Notes: generated from the sequence alone by a model not told the origin. A DNA stretch of 32,156 nt from Scenedesmus sp. ARA3 (GCA_004335835.1 RWJK01001808.1:5656-37811), one strand, 5' to 3'; numbered from the stretch's first letter, positions 20,813-31,758 are shown. A program made the numbers and translations.

Positions 20813-23800
20813 AGAGCGGCATTGACAAGTTCACGTCACGCATCAGTGAGCTGCAGGCTGACAAGGCGCTGGGGGAGGAGAAGCTGCAGCGGGCAAACAC
20901 CGTCATCAGCTTCTTGCAGGTGGGCGGGGGCTGCCAGTGGCGGCTGCCAGCATCAGGTGGCTTACTGCCGCCTGGTCGCTGTGAACACCTGGTTGGCTAT
21001 GTTTAGATGTCCTTGCAGCACACCCCTGACATGCTGCTGCATGTGATGCATGACGCGTGGATGCTGTCTGTTGTTGGTGGTGATGGCCTTTACAAGCTCC
21101 GCATGATATGGCTGCCTCTTGCTGTGCACACTGCAGCGCCAAACTAGTTCAGTCGCCACGCTTGCCACCTGTTCCTGATCAAACCACCCGTTTTTCCTTT
21201 ACCCCTGCTAGGTGGAGGTGTCTAACCTCAAGTCTGAGCGTGAGCGCATCAAGCTCAATGCCAGCGGCAGCGAGGAGCGCATCGCAGGCCTGGAGGCAGA
21301 GCTGGAGGCGGCAAAGCAGGTGGGCGGCGCGTTGTTGGTACACTGGCTGGTGACGCAGAACAAGTGTTGTTGGCAACATGTGGGACAGCCTCCTGCAAGC
21401 ACCTGTACAGTCACACTCCTGTGACACATACGTGCTGCTGGTGCTTGAAACGATCTGCCGTGCCATGCTTACGCCTGCAGGCGGTCAGCACTGCCCTGAA
21501 GGGCATTGAGGCCAAGCACCAGGCAGACAAGCAGCTGGCAGAGCAGCGGCAGCTGGCAGAGCGAGCACGTGCAGCACAGGCAGCCAAGGCAGCAGAGGCG
21601 GCAGCCGTTGCGCTGCGCTGCCGCATTGCTCAGCTGCAGGCTAGCCTGGGGCTCATGGCCGCTGAAGCTTGGGCGCTGCGGCAGGGTGCACGTGCTGCCT
21701 GCATGCCTGGCAGTGATGCTGAGCCAGCAGTAGATAAAAGCAGCACAGGCAGCAAGTCCCGTTTGAGCCGACATGGCAGCAGCAATGGCAGCAGCAGTGG
21801 CAGCAGAACCAGAGGCAGCATGTCATTGAGTGATGCCGGCGCTGGAGGTGGCTTTGGCAGTGCTGGCAAGCGCTGGCTGCACCCGCACCAGGAAGTGGGG
21901 CCCTGGGCAGCAGCCAGGCAGGCCATGCAAGATGTGGTGGCGGAAGCAGACAGGCAGGCAGCTGCTGGCACAGCCAACAGCGGTGAGCTGCATCGCCTGG
22001 ATACCTCACCGATTCACAGCAAAAGCATCACATTTCCATCTAGCGTGTACAGGCTCATCTGCTTTCCAGCTGTCGAGCGTTTTCAAGCACTCTGTCTACT
22101 GACCAGGGGTGACGTTTGTTGTTGTGCTGCTGTGGTTTGCAGGGCCCCAGCGACTGGCTGCTACTGTGCTGTCTCTTCCTGTGGGCCTAGCCGGCTTGAG
22201 CTTCACTCCTGACAGCCTGGCTGTCATGGTCGGTGAGCTGCTGCTGCACAAGATCACTGCCGATGCACAGGCAGATGCACAGGCAGATGCTGCTGGCTGC
22301 AGTGCAGCGGGCGCTGGTGGTCGAGCATCAGGCACAGGCGTGCGGGCATCTGGCACTGGCGCGGCACCTGCAGACGCTGGCATTGGCAGCAGTGGTGCTG
22401 CTGACACCTCTGGTGATGCTGGTGGTGGTGGCGCTACATCCAAGGGTGCTGCGCTGGTGTCAGCCTGGTGGAGCAGCCGCAGCAGGCCTGACCTGGAGGG
22501 CTGCGTGTACGACTTCTTCATGGCAAGGTGTGGCCAACTGCTGCATGCAGGCAATGTTACTACTGTGAAGCACTTGCAATTGCAAGCCTGCTAGGCAACT
22601 CAACGTATGTGGTTGCTATGCTTGGGTTTAACCACATTCATGTAAGAGCAGGTCTGACCAGGTGTTGCGTATGTTTGCAAATGCCTGCTGTTTGATGCCC
22701 CAATGGGTGCTGCTGCCATTGCTTGCTGTGCAGATTTGGTGGCCAACTAGCCGCTGAAGCACATTGCACCGCACTGGTAGTCAGCTTGCGCAAGGCAGCG
22801 CCACGCAGCAAACGTGCCAGGCTGTTTGGCAGGTGCCTGGGGCTGCTTGAGCCTGTGGTGCCACCAGCAGGTGAGGCATAGGTTGTTAGCGTGTTGTGAG
22901 GCTTGTCACCGGCACTTGTACTTGCAGCGCTGCACAGTTTATGCGCATTGCAGGTCGGAAATCTGATGCGACACACTTCTGTGCTGGTAAAACACAACAA
23001 GCAGCCATAACCTTGCATGTTTCTGGGGTGTGGCGTCTGCCAGGTGTCGGTGCGCTGCTGCACTTCATGGCGCACCTGCACTGCTCGTGTGGGCCCCTGA
23101 CGGGCGAGGCCACAGAGGGCAGCAGCCAGGTGATGGCATGCACCGCATTGCAGCTGGCAGCAGAGGTGCTGCAGCCCACGCTGGCGCCTGCCTGCCCGGA
23201 GCTTGCAGCACTGCCTGATGCGCTAGTCAGCGCTGCAGGCGGCAGCAGTGACAACACCCTTGAGGTTGATGATGCGCTGGAGCTGCTGCTGGCTGCATGG
23301 CTGGCCCAGCGCGCTGCCGACCAGCAGCAGCTGGAGGTGCTGGTGCGCATGGTCGACAGCAAGGGACGGGGCATGGCGCTGCAGGACGACTTTGCGGCAT
23401 TGCTGAAGCAGGCAAGTGGGCTTGCAGGCAGGAGCAACCTTGCATCCTGAGGTATTCGTTGTGCAAAACCTTTATGCTCCTGACAGGTGAAGCATGTTGC
23501 TGTGCTGGTCCCTGCAAACAGACGCAGCCCATGTGTGGCACAGCTGCAAGGGCGGTTACTTCTTGGCAACAATATCACCCTCCATTGCCGCTGCGGTGCT
23601 TGCATGTGGTTGCACCCTCCCTTATTGCCCGTGGCATTGCTGCTTGCTCGTACAGGTATGCCCTGGCGCTGCTGTAGCAATGTCATCCCAGCAGCATATG
23701 GCACTATTTTCAGCAGCGCTGCGTGCCAGTGGGCCTGGCGAGGCATCTGCCAGCGCTGCTGGCTGCGCTGCTGCGCTGCTTGATGCCGGCCTGGTGGGCT

Positions 23801-24760
23801 GTGGGGCGCACCTGCGTCGTCAGCCAGCCATCACACACCGCCCGCCCTTTAGCGAGTACAGGTAAGGCGTTGCAACGGCATGGATGTTTGCTTTATTGAT
23901 TAGTCACTTAGTCACCATTTACGATGCGGCGGTGTGCAAGGCCTGCAGCCTGCTCACATTTAGCATGGATACCTCCTTATCTCGTCGTACACTGCTCTTG
24001 AGTGTTCATATTCAGCATCTGCCTGACCTTGCGTGCTCTGCTTGCTGCATTGCGCAGGCTCCTGGAGGAGTCGTGGCGGGCGGTGAAGCCTGCCCTGCAG
24101 GAGCTGCTGCGCACGTTGCCCAAGCGGCTGCCTGCTGTGGCGCCTGAGGTGTCAGCGCTGCAGGGCCTGGTGAAGCGCCTGGACGACAGCCTGGAGGGCT
24201 GCGCGGCAGCTGGGGAGGTGTGGCAGCTTTACAGGCGCATCCTGGGCTTCTACAGCCACCATGGCAAGTTCCAGCCTGTTGCGCCACCCGCACCTGCAGT
24301 TGGCACTGGCTTGAGTGCGCTGCTGTTGTCAGGCGCTGGTGGCAGCAGTGCGCAGCCATCGCCTGCCAGTGATGGTTGCGCACCTGCAGGCAGTGAGACT
24401 GTCACCAGTGTCACTCGGCTAGAAGATGGCGTTGCCACCAACATTGATTGTGAGGCTGCTGCTGGGGGGAGCTTGTTCAGCCCCTCCGGCATCAGCCCCT
24501 CATCAGCAGCGTGCTTGACGGGCGCGGACTCCAGTGATGAGCTCAGCTCCGCAGCTACCAGCAGGAGTGGCAGTGGTGTTGTGGCATCTGGCAGCAGTGT
24601 AGAAGCCAGGCCAGTGTCGCCAGCTACTCGCTTGCAAGGTGCTGCTGCGCTGCTGGCTAGGCCAGGCTCCCCTCTGCAGCCCGCCATGAATCGTGGCGCA
24701 TCAGGCAACCTGTCAGGCAGCAGCACCAACAGGTCCTGCACCAGCCCTCAAATGTCGTAG
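13489..24760 (+). CDS. Large multi-exon coiled-coil protein, TSNAXIP1-like layout (tentative)
   Basis: Hand-built exons: 13489-13558, 13764-13945, 14158-14448, 14723-14809, 15022-15111, 15324-15419, 15555-15830, 15988-16437, 16656-16786, 16866-17001, 17152-17310 (or 17319), 17579-17731, 17925-18050, 18307-18420, 18642-18776, 18985-19192, 19524-19678, 19917-20144, 20429-20584, 20815-20919, 21212-21319, 21481-21982, 22143-22527, 22734-22870, 23044-23411, 23656-23861, 24058-24760; about 1918 residues. All joins keep frame. The ATG at 13489 is the only Met in its exon. The N-terminus (exons 3-5) has a conserved-looking helical block (LYRSLYVYSVGFFDSTK, SVWRAFLSLAEHALK, FKSDYLSLV). Exons 7-22 are mostly heptad-rich coiled coil (VEELQAALALEQ, QLEEQVEQLQLDVAEK). 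Exons 23-27 form a second helical region: VYDFFMARFGGQLAAEAH and LFGRCLGLLEP, then a degenerate EF-hand-like segment (MVDSKGRGMALQDDFAALL). The order N-terminal block, long coil, C-terminal helical/EF-like domain resembles translin-associated factor X-interacting protein 1 and related ciliary proteins; this is inference. Function is otherwise unknown. Confidence 0.82.
20755..20814 (+). repeat. CTG/TGC microsatellite forming an intron 3' end
   Basis: About sixty bases of nearly pure TGC units with two interruptions run directly into the CTAG acceptor of exon 20 of the coiled-coil gene. The repeat takes the place of the polypyrimidine tract. Shorter versions precede exons 15 (18619-18641) and 5 (14991-15021). 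Confidence 0.85.
22260..22291 (+). repeat. 12-bp in-frame coding repeat
   Basis: GATGCACAGGCA occurs twice in tandem and continues into a partial third unit, encoding ADAQ repeats in exon 23. It marks the start of a low-complexity G/A/S insert that splits the C-terminal helical region. Confidence 0.8.
23412..23655 (+). other. Probable GC-AG intron
   Basis: The frame of exon 25 reaches a stop soon after AAGCAG|GCAAGT and no suitable GT donor lies nearby. AG|GCAAGT is the classic consensus of the minor GC-AG intron class. Joining to the acceptor TACAG at 23655 keeps phase 0 and gives a continuous helix (FAALLKQ then VCPGAAVAMSSQ). Confidence 0.6.
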
Positions 24761-24823
24761 GCTTTGAGTTGTTTGAGCACACAGCGCACGTGAAGCATGA
24801 CTTCTGTTGCAAAAGTTCTTGGT

Positions 24824-24853
24824 CGTAATATACTATATTACGGTAGTACCGTA
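24824..24853. repeat. Two overlapping perfect hairpin palindromes
   Basis: CGTAATATA-C-TATATTACG (24824-24842) and TACGGTA-G-TACCGTA (24839-24853) each have a one-base centre and share four bases, so the two hairpins are mutually exclusive. They lie 64 bases after the coiled-coil gene stop, before its likely poly(A) signal. Confidence 0.85.
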
Positions 24854-24941
24854 TATCGTAGCACGACAATGCACTTTCTCTGCCAACTGAAGGCCTACAA
24901 GTCACGTTGCTGATGCTGTGCTTGGGCGGCACACTGTGCTG

Positions 24942-24946
24942 TGTAA
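24942..24946 (+). terminator. Candidate TGTAA poly(A) signal
   Basis: TGTAA is the usual polyadenylation signal in Chlorophyceae. This copy lies 182 bases after the coiled-coil gene stop and is the first one downstream on the plus strand. Confidence 0.5.
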
Positions 24947-26327
24947 GTTTTGGTGGACACTGACACGGGTGCTTCAGTGACTGCGCAGTACAGACTTGCA
25001 GGTTTGGGAAAAAGATCTCGGCTTCAATCTTTACCAAGTTACAGCGTCCTACACACTCGTGCAGATGCAGTGCATGAGACAGTGCACAGAAGGTTACGGT
25101 GTGGCATGCCCACTGCATGTTGCCCGCGCAGACTGTCCACATCCCGCGGACACTGAAAACTACCAACCAGGTGGACACTGAAAGCGTTACCCTGATTCAG
25201 CTCATCCGCAACGTTCACAAGCAGCGCGTCACAAATAACACACAAAACTGCAGGATGTGCAGCTCTACATTTGGGCTCAGCCCACTTTGGAAGCAGTGGC
25301 TGCCCATTTGATGCGCCCCAGTGGCAACTAGAACAAACACAAACAAACACATAGCTTGGCAACAAGGCTTGATCGACATCCAATGCATACATTTTATGCG
25401 GCATTATTGCAAGCTGAACCAGCTTGACAAAAGCAGCACAGCCCTCCAGCACTAATCAATCGTGCCATCTGTTGGCTGTTTGACCAGCCGGGCATGCGGC
25501 TGTCATCATGTTGACATATGACGATGACATACCAGGCAATCCGACCTCAGTATCTGAAACTGCAGCAGTTATAGCACAGCAGTGCTACGCAATCGCCGCC
25601 CATCTGAGTGGCGATGCAACCTCAAACAACAGTCGTCAGCAATATCTGAAGTCAGTGCCAGAACTGGGCATGCTTGGCACGCCCCTGGTTGGGAGTGCTG
25701 CATATCACTCTAGAGGGTTGGCTATGCAGTACGTCATGCATAGGATGTGATGCAGTACAAGCATGACCTTGCAGGCAACTTGCAATAGTCAGAAACATCT
25801 TAAGTGTGGCACCAAAGCAACAGGGCCACATACCCAGTATAGGTGCGAGCTGCTGGCATGATACGTGGATGTGTGGACATGAGAAGTATGGTAAGCCCAA
25901 CTGTCGGCCCGCATTGTGCTGACAGTAGCGGCTGGTGATGCAGCAACCGAGAAAGGCGACCTTGCGGTGCGATGGAGCAAGAGCTTAGCTGGCAAACGCC
26001 GTGCTGATGACGGATGGACACTAACAACATGACAGAAGGATCACCCTCCCATCCCAACTCCCATACACCAACGGCAATCATCATTCCCGCCGTGCGCAGC
26101 ATGAACTGAAAACCGTGCATCTGAACGCTTGAAGTGGAGCGCGCCCATCCCTTCCATGATCACATCTGTTGCTTGCAAGGACTGATCACCTGGAAAAACC
26201 ACAGCTTGTGCAGCACAGCATTGCTAGCTGAAGCCCGCCACTGGAACGATATAAATCTGCTGCAGCAGCATGCACTGCAGCTGCCAGAGGCATGAAGGTG
26301 TTATTCTTGCCGCCTGCAGCCCTGGCC

Positions 26328-29300
26328 TCAGCCCTTATTCCTCTTCAGCGCCACCAGCATCTCCTGCAGCTCACCCACCAGCTGCCTGCTGCTGGGCCTG
26401 TCTGCAGGGTCCACCGACCAGCAGCGCTGCATCAGCTGCGAGTAGCCGGGCGCGGGCTCGGGTGGCGCCGGCTCCTCCTCGCCCCATGCCGCGCTGCCGG
26501 GCAGTGCCAGACGCAGCGCGCCCTGCGTGGACAGCTGGTGCAGCAGCGTGTGGAAGGGCACGTCCTCAAATGGCTCCTGGAAGGTCCACAGCTGCCACGC
26601 GATGATGCCCAGGCTGTAGATGTCAGCCTGCACGAGCAGCAGCATGAGCAGCAGTGGCCTTGTCAGCTTTCGCCCAACCGCAGACTCATGCAAAGGCTAC
26701 TTGAAGAGAAGCCTACACAATGCGGCCTAAAAGCTGCGACATCCTAGCCTTCACCCTGTGCAGGTGTTCGTCGTGCGGTTTACAGCTGCTGATCACAGTG
26801 GCCAAAACTGCTGCTCTCTTGTGCATTGTAAAGCTGTGCAATGTGACTGACGCTGATGCATAGCATGAAATGCAGCTGCACTAAAGCTACAGCCCTGCGG
26901 ACGCTCTCACCGCCTCAGTCACGCTCTCAGGGTGCTGGATGACCTCGGGGGCGATCCATGGCAGCGTGCCACGCAGCGAGTCCACGCCTGCAGAAAATGG
27001 TGCACACAGGCACATATGCGACTCGCGCGCTGCCGGCAAGCTACTGGTGCTGGCGTCATGATCAAACATAGCAAGTGTGACAATTCCCTTGCAACATGAT
27101 GGGCCAGTGTACAGGCAAGTGGCACTTGTGCATGCTTGGGAGGGTGTGGTGATTCAGCCAACGTGCAGAACACTTGCTGGTCAGGCTGCCGCCCTCACCA
27201 GTCACGTAGGTCTGCTGCCGCCGCTTGGCCAGCCCAAAGTCAGCCACCTTGACGATCGGTGTGCGATCCTGCAAGCAACAGCAGCATGCCAGGGTCAGAG
27301 ACTCTAGCTTCTGGCAAGCTGACATCACTGCTTAACTCCGTTGCTGCAAGTTTGCTCTGCACGCTGTACTTAGCAGTTGCCGCCAGTGACATGCTGGCTG
27401 TGAGTGGTGCTGCACGCTCACCTTGATAGTGAACAGCAGGTTGGCTGTCTTAAGGTCAAAGTGGGTCACCGCCTTGCTGTGCAGGTAGGACAGCCCCTGC
27501 AGGCGGCAGCGCACACGTGCAGACAATCAGCAAGCACAGTTTATAAGTCAGCTGTGCGCATTCAGCAAAGAGCACACTCAGCAAGCGCAACAAAGCAGTG
27601 CAGCACAGTTGTCAGCGTTGTGCTTGCCACCGGGCCCAAGGCCATGCGCCCAGCCACGCACCCGTGCCGTGTCCAGCAGCACCTTCACCCTGGCCATGCT
27701 GCTCTTCAGCCACTCCGCCTGGTTGGCCAGCGCGCTGTGCAGCGAGCCAGCAGCCATGTACTCGCTCACAATTGCGGGCCCGCACACCTCGCAGCCGCTG
27801 CCAAAGGCTGCCGCTGACGCGCTCACGCTGCGCTGCACCGGCCGCGATGGCAGCTCCAGTGAGCAGCGGCCCAGCATGTCCTGCGGCGGCGGCACGAAGC
27901 CGTACACCGCCACGATGTTGGGGTGGTGCAGCGCCGCCAGCATGCTGGCTTCCTGCATCAGGTCTGCTGCTGCTGCGCTGCCTGCAGCGCTGCTGCCGCC
28001 CTCGCTGCTGCCTGCCAGCAGGTTGGAGGAGAGGCACTTGACCGCCACCTCGGTGCCATGCCACCTGGCCAGAAACACGTCGCCAAACGCGCCTGAAGCG
28101 ATGAACCTGCAGCAACGGAAGCAGAGGTCAAGATGCGTGGCGTGTCAGGAAGCTGCCAGCTCATGCAACAGCTTCTATGCATGTCTGCTTGGTCATCACC
28201 GTGTTTGCTGTTTGCCGTAGCATTTCAGCTTCTCTGCCGGCACGAGAATCATAGTGCAGCTTGTTCGCTGATAGTCACATGCAAGCTGGTGTGTCTGCCA
28301 GCAGCAGGCAGCCATCCCTGCGCACCTGAGCACCTCCAGCTCATGGGGCATAATCATCTCCACTTGCACCTGCGATCAGCAGTGGTTTTGCAGGGGCAGC
28401 AGCAGCAGCAGCAGAAGCATGCATCTGAGTCAACCAGTTGGGCTGCAAACATACAATCCGACTGACGAGGTCTGCCTTTTTGCGACCAGCGCTGCGGCGA
28501 CGGCACTGCAAGACACCAGCTATGCCCAATTGGCCAGCAGCGCACAGCAGCAGCATTGCCGCTCGCCCCACCTTGAGCTGCTTCACGATCTGCTGCAGGT
28601 CGGGGCTGGTCTGCCGCCTGCCTGGCAGCCTCCTGACTGGCTGCGGCGCGCTGAAGCTGCTGCTGCTGGTCAGGCTGCCAGCGCGCGCAGCGCTGCCGCC
28701 CTGGTGCTCCGCTATGGTGGCCAGCACTGCAGCAGTCTTGAGGCTGATGCACGCGGCGCACTGCTGGCCAGGCTGCGCGCCACCAGCGGCAGCGTCCCCA
28801 GGCGCAACATCTGCCGCAAAGCGTACGCTGCTGCTGGCAATGAGGGACTGTGTGTCTGGGATACTGCCTGCGTTGCTGCTGCTCTTGCTGCTCCTCAAAC
28901 TGCTCTTGGTGCTGCCGGCAGCTGCTGCACCACCAAAAGCGCTGCTGCTGCCGCCCTTGAAGGGCGCTGCGCTGCCGGCCGCCTTGCTGCGCTGCTCCAG
29001 TGCAGCCTGCGCCAGGCATGCCGCCATGTCTCCCGCATCCTCGTCCAGGGTGGGCGTGGGCGGCTGCCAGCTGCCCATGTGCAGCAGCCGGCTGCTGTTC
29101 AGCGTCTGCCATGGGCTGCCTCCGCTGCTGCTGGCGCTGCTGCTCCTTGGCCTGCTGATGTACAGCTGCAGCCGTGCTCCCTTGCTGCTGCTGTCTGCCG
29201 TGAAGTCGTCCCACTCGTCCCACTGCACAGACAACACACATGCAGGCTCAGCTTCACAAGACACAGGTCACAGCTTTGCGGAGGGACTTGCACTGCAGGG

Positions 29301-30500
29301 TTGCACAAGCCTGGCATCAAGTGTTCCTTGGCACTGCACCACCCACAAAACAACAAAGGCAAACAGCACCTTTGAAAGGCAGATGTATCAGCACAAAGTC
29401 AGCACAAGCCATGAATGCAGGCTCGCCCTTGGGAGTGCTACAGCTTGGGTCTGCTGCAGTCAGGCGCGCACCATGTCCTGCAGGTCTTCGTCTGTTGTCA
29501 CTTCTATGAATGTGCCAGTTGAACCAGGCAAGGCATACTGCACACGCCGACGGCAGCGGCAACAGCAGTACCTTTTAACAAAGATTCATGGATGTATATC
29601 ACAGTTAGGGGGCCGAAATGTGCCCAGTGCGGATGCTTGCTGCTGCAGGGCAAAAAAAAGCCACACGGTCCTGTGGCATACTCTGCCAAAGCATCTGCTG
29701 GACTGAGCTAGCCGCTGGCCTGGATTGCAGTGTGTCAGGAGGCATTTAGCATGGAGTGCATGCTGCCACAGCCCGGGGTTGCTGGATGTGCTGCAGGCGC
29801 GCCGCACCTTGATGCTGACGCTGCTCAGCCCCGCGTCCAGCTCCGACCTGTTTGCCAGCAGCGCCTGCAGCTCCGCGTACGATGCTGCCCGGGGGATGCC
29901 CACCACCTTGTGCGTGATGTCACCCACATACTCCCACGATGCCGTGCCAGCCGCTGGCCTGAACGTGCCACCCACTGCCACCACCGCACGCACTTTTTGC
30001 ATGGGTATGCCCCAATTGCTACTGCTGCCGCTGCCACATGATGCCTGTGGTGTGACCAAGCATGCAGCAGCTGATTGTGCTTGTGCTGTTGCCTGCGGTG
30101 GCAGCAGCATTCGCCCAAGCTGCTGCTGCTGCTGATGATGATGATGATGCTGCCCCTCCTTCTGCTGTAGTTGTTGCTCCAGCCGCTGCTGTTGCTGCTT
30201 TCCAAGCCTGCTAATGTCACCTACAGCACAAGATTGTGCTGCAGGAGCTTGCCCCAGGACAAAATCATGGACTGCCAGCGACCCAAGCTGAGCACTGCTA
30301 GCCTGCTGGACACTGGCGAACGGCGTCGCTCCTGGCACCTGTACCCGGCCACCCTGCAGGCATGTATGCGGTTATCGCCGATGTTGGGTTGTGTTCAGCT
30401 GCCACAACTCAAGCTGCATGCTTTCACGCACCTGGCATATGGCCCCGGACTCGCCACGGTCAAGTGACTCTATGAAACCAGTCTGGCTCGATCTATCCAT
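26328..30500 (-). CDS. Raf-like MAPKKK with N-terminal PB1 domain
   Basis: Exons in transcript order: 30500-30432, 30338-29808, 29537-29472, 29222-28572, 28369-28326, 28106-27662, 27496-27422, 27268-27199, 26987-26911, 26627-26328; 775 residues, every join in frame. The PB1 domain (about 138-245) starts with KVRAVVAVGG and carries the acidic OPCA motif TTDEDLQDMWDEWDDF, rebuilt over two introns. A linker of nearly 200 Ser/Ala-rich residues follows. The kinase domain (about 445-775) has a glycine loop FIASGAFGDVF, K477 (VAVK), E506, catalytic HFDLKTAN (D616, K618, N621), DFG at 637-639, GTLPWIAPE at 657-665 and ADIYSLG at 677-683. HFDLK in place of HRDLK, plus PB1, is typical of plant Raf-like B4 MAPKKKs, which act in osmotic and drought signalling by activating SnRK2 kinases; that role here is inference. 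The first loop glycine is Ala. All catalytic residues are present, so it should be active. Cytosolic; PB1 suggests oligomerisation or partner binding. A TATA-like box lies 68-75 bases upstream. Confidence 0.92.
30130..30148 (-). repeat. TGA/ATG microsatellite encoding a His run
   Basis: Five successive ATG/ATGAT units on the plus strand read as five histidines (then glutamines) in exon 2 of the kinase gene, in the disordered stretch before PB1. Confidence 0.85.
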
Positions 30501-31734
30501 TTAAACATACCGAATGACGTTTCTCACGGCAAGCTGCGCTTTTGCGTCACTTCAGAGACACCCTGTTGTATATACTGAGCCAGCGTGTATCTGCAGCTGC
30601 TCACTAGCTTTCTGCATACTACTTCACCCGTTATACATATGATGGTCTGACGCGTTCATCTCTAAACCCGACATAGAGAGGAGGACAATAGAGTGGTCGT
30701 CGTAACCAGCCTGTGCGAACTGGTTATTCGCCGGCCTCTCCACTGTGCCATGCTCCAAAAAATACGGTGAAACACCATCAACTGTTTTGTTGACGGTTTC
30801 AAGCTGGGTTTTCGTGTTACTCGCCAAGGTGTAACTCATCTCATGCTGGAGCGGTCACTGTCCTGCACACCAGGCATTCGCAGCCAATTTCCAGCCTTTG
30901 CGACGGCCAGCCGTAACGGAAAACCACAGCTGATGATCAACTAACAACACATCAAGCTGCCGTCAGCACTGTGACTTGACTAAAGACTTGCAGTACAACT
31001 GACAATCATGAATAGGTCTAGCGCCCCTCAGGGGCAGGGCCTGCAGTTTCAGGCAGAAGTGCTCCAGCACATCTTTGCATGTCCAAAATTATTTACTTCC
31101 AAGTGCCACCATCAAATTACGGATGCAAGACATGGACGTCAAGCACCACTGAGGCACACCCGGCAGCACCATTCAACGACACCACTGGTGCCGGCAGCAG
31201 GCCAGGCACCGCGCAAACCACTCAATCACTGCAAGTGCGGCTCCATGCCCTTCAATCACATGCCGCACCTCCGGGGTGTACAGTTCAGTGAATTTTGTCG
31301 GAGCGTCCGGTGATTGCGCCAACTGCAGCCATGCGCATGCATTACAATCCTGCCACACGTCAGTTGACAGTGAGGCAGTGAAGCAATGCACACACGCCCT
31401 GCCGGCTGCAGTTGCTGCCACAGTACTGTCGTGGGCAATAACTGCTGCAAATACTAGCACTGACTGCAGTTAAAGCATGGACATGAGCGTAACACGCCCA
31501 CACATTGCACATCACCACCACCCTGCTCATCATGACTCATGCATGCATCAATGCAGTGCACACCCGGTGTGGGCCACTGCCAACAGGGCTTGGCTGCCGC
31601 TGATGTCCGGCTGAGGCGTGCATGCCACAGCCAGCCAGCAACTTCCGCAGCCCCTGCTGTGGCGATACCGCTCGACTCGCACACGTGAAGCTCCCCGTCT
31701 GTTGAAGTGCCTGCCAAAGGACTGCCAAAGGTTA
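30501..31734. other. Upstream region of kinase gene with possible decayed coding remnants
   Basis: About 1.2 kb between the kinase start and the LINE tail. The minus-strand frame 30624-30839 (71 residues) is less GC-rich than neighbouring genes and unrecognised. The minus frame at about 31173-31310 (FTELYTPEVRHVIEGHGAAL, IEWFARCLACC) has the flavour of a LINE C-terminus but lacks the zinc-finger part. No intact gene is seen. Confidence 0.4.
30568..30575 (-). promoter_or_regulatory. Candidate TATA box of the kinase gene
   Basis: On the minus strand GTATATAC occurs 68-75 bases before the kinase ATG, a suitable distance for a short 5' UTR. Single motif, no other support. Confidence 0.35.
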
Positions 31735-31758
31735 ACATTACATTACATTACATTACAT
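31735..31758 (-). repeat. TGTAA tandem repeat, LINE 3' tail
   Basis: Four full ACATT units plus four bases of a fifth on the plus strand read as (AATGT)n, equivalent to (TGTAA)n, on the minus strand. It starts 30 bases after the LINE stop codon, where non-LTR elements often carry short tandem repeats in place of a poly(A) tail. Confidence 0.9.

Larger units (their letters stand above)
24761..26327. other. Convergent intergenic region
   Basis: This 1.6 kb lies between the stops of the coiled-coil gene (plus) and the kinase gene (minus). It holds two overlapping AT-rich palindromes, one TGTAA on each strand about 100 bases apart (24942 plus, 25043 minus), and an 80-codon open frame at 25508-25750 with no recognisable domain. 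The remainder is featureless. Confidence 0.5.

Noticed and set aside
23487..23655. Alternative exon of the coiled-coil gene starting VKHVAVLVPAN
   Set aside because: It has an acceptor-like start but no good phase-0 donor; a direct join from 23411 to 23656 gives a better protein. Kept only as an alternative.
25508..25750. 80-codon plus frame between the convergent genes
   Set aside because: Reasonable amino-acid mix but no family recognised, no introns or promoter, and it lies in probable 3' flanking sequence of the kinase gene.
31711..31730. Tandem CTGCCAAAGG next to the LINE tail as a target-site duplication
   Set aside because: Both copies are on the same flank; a real duplication needs the far flank, outside the window.
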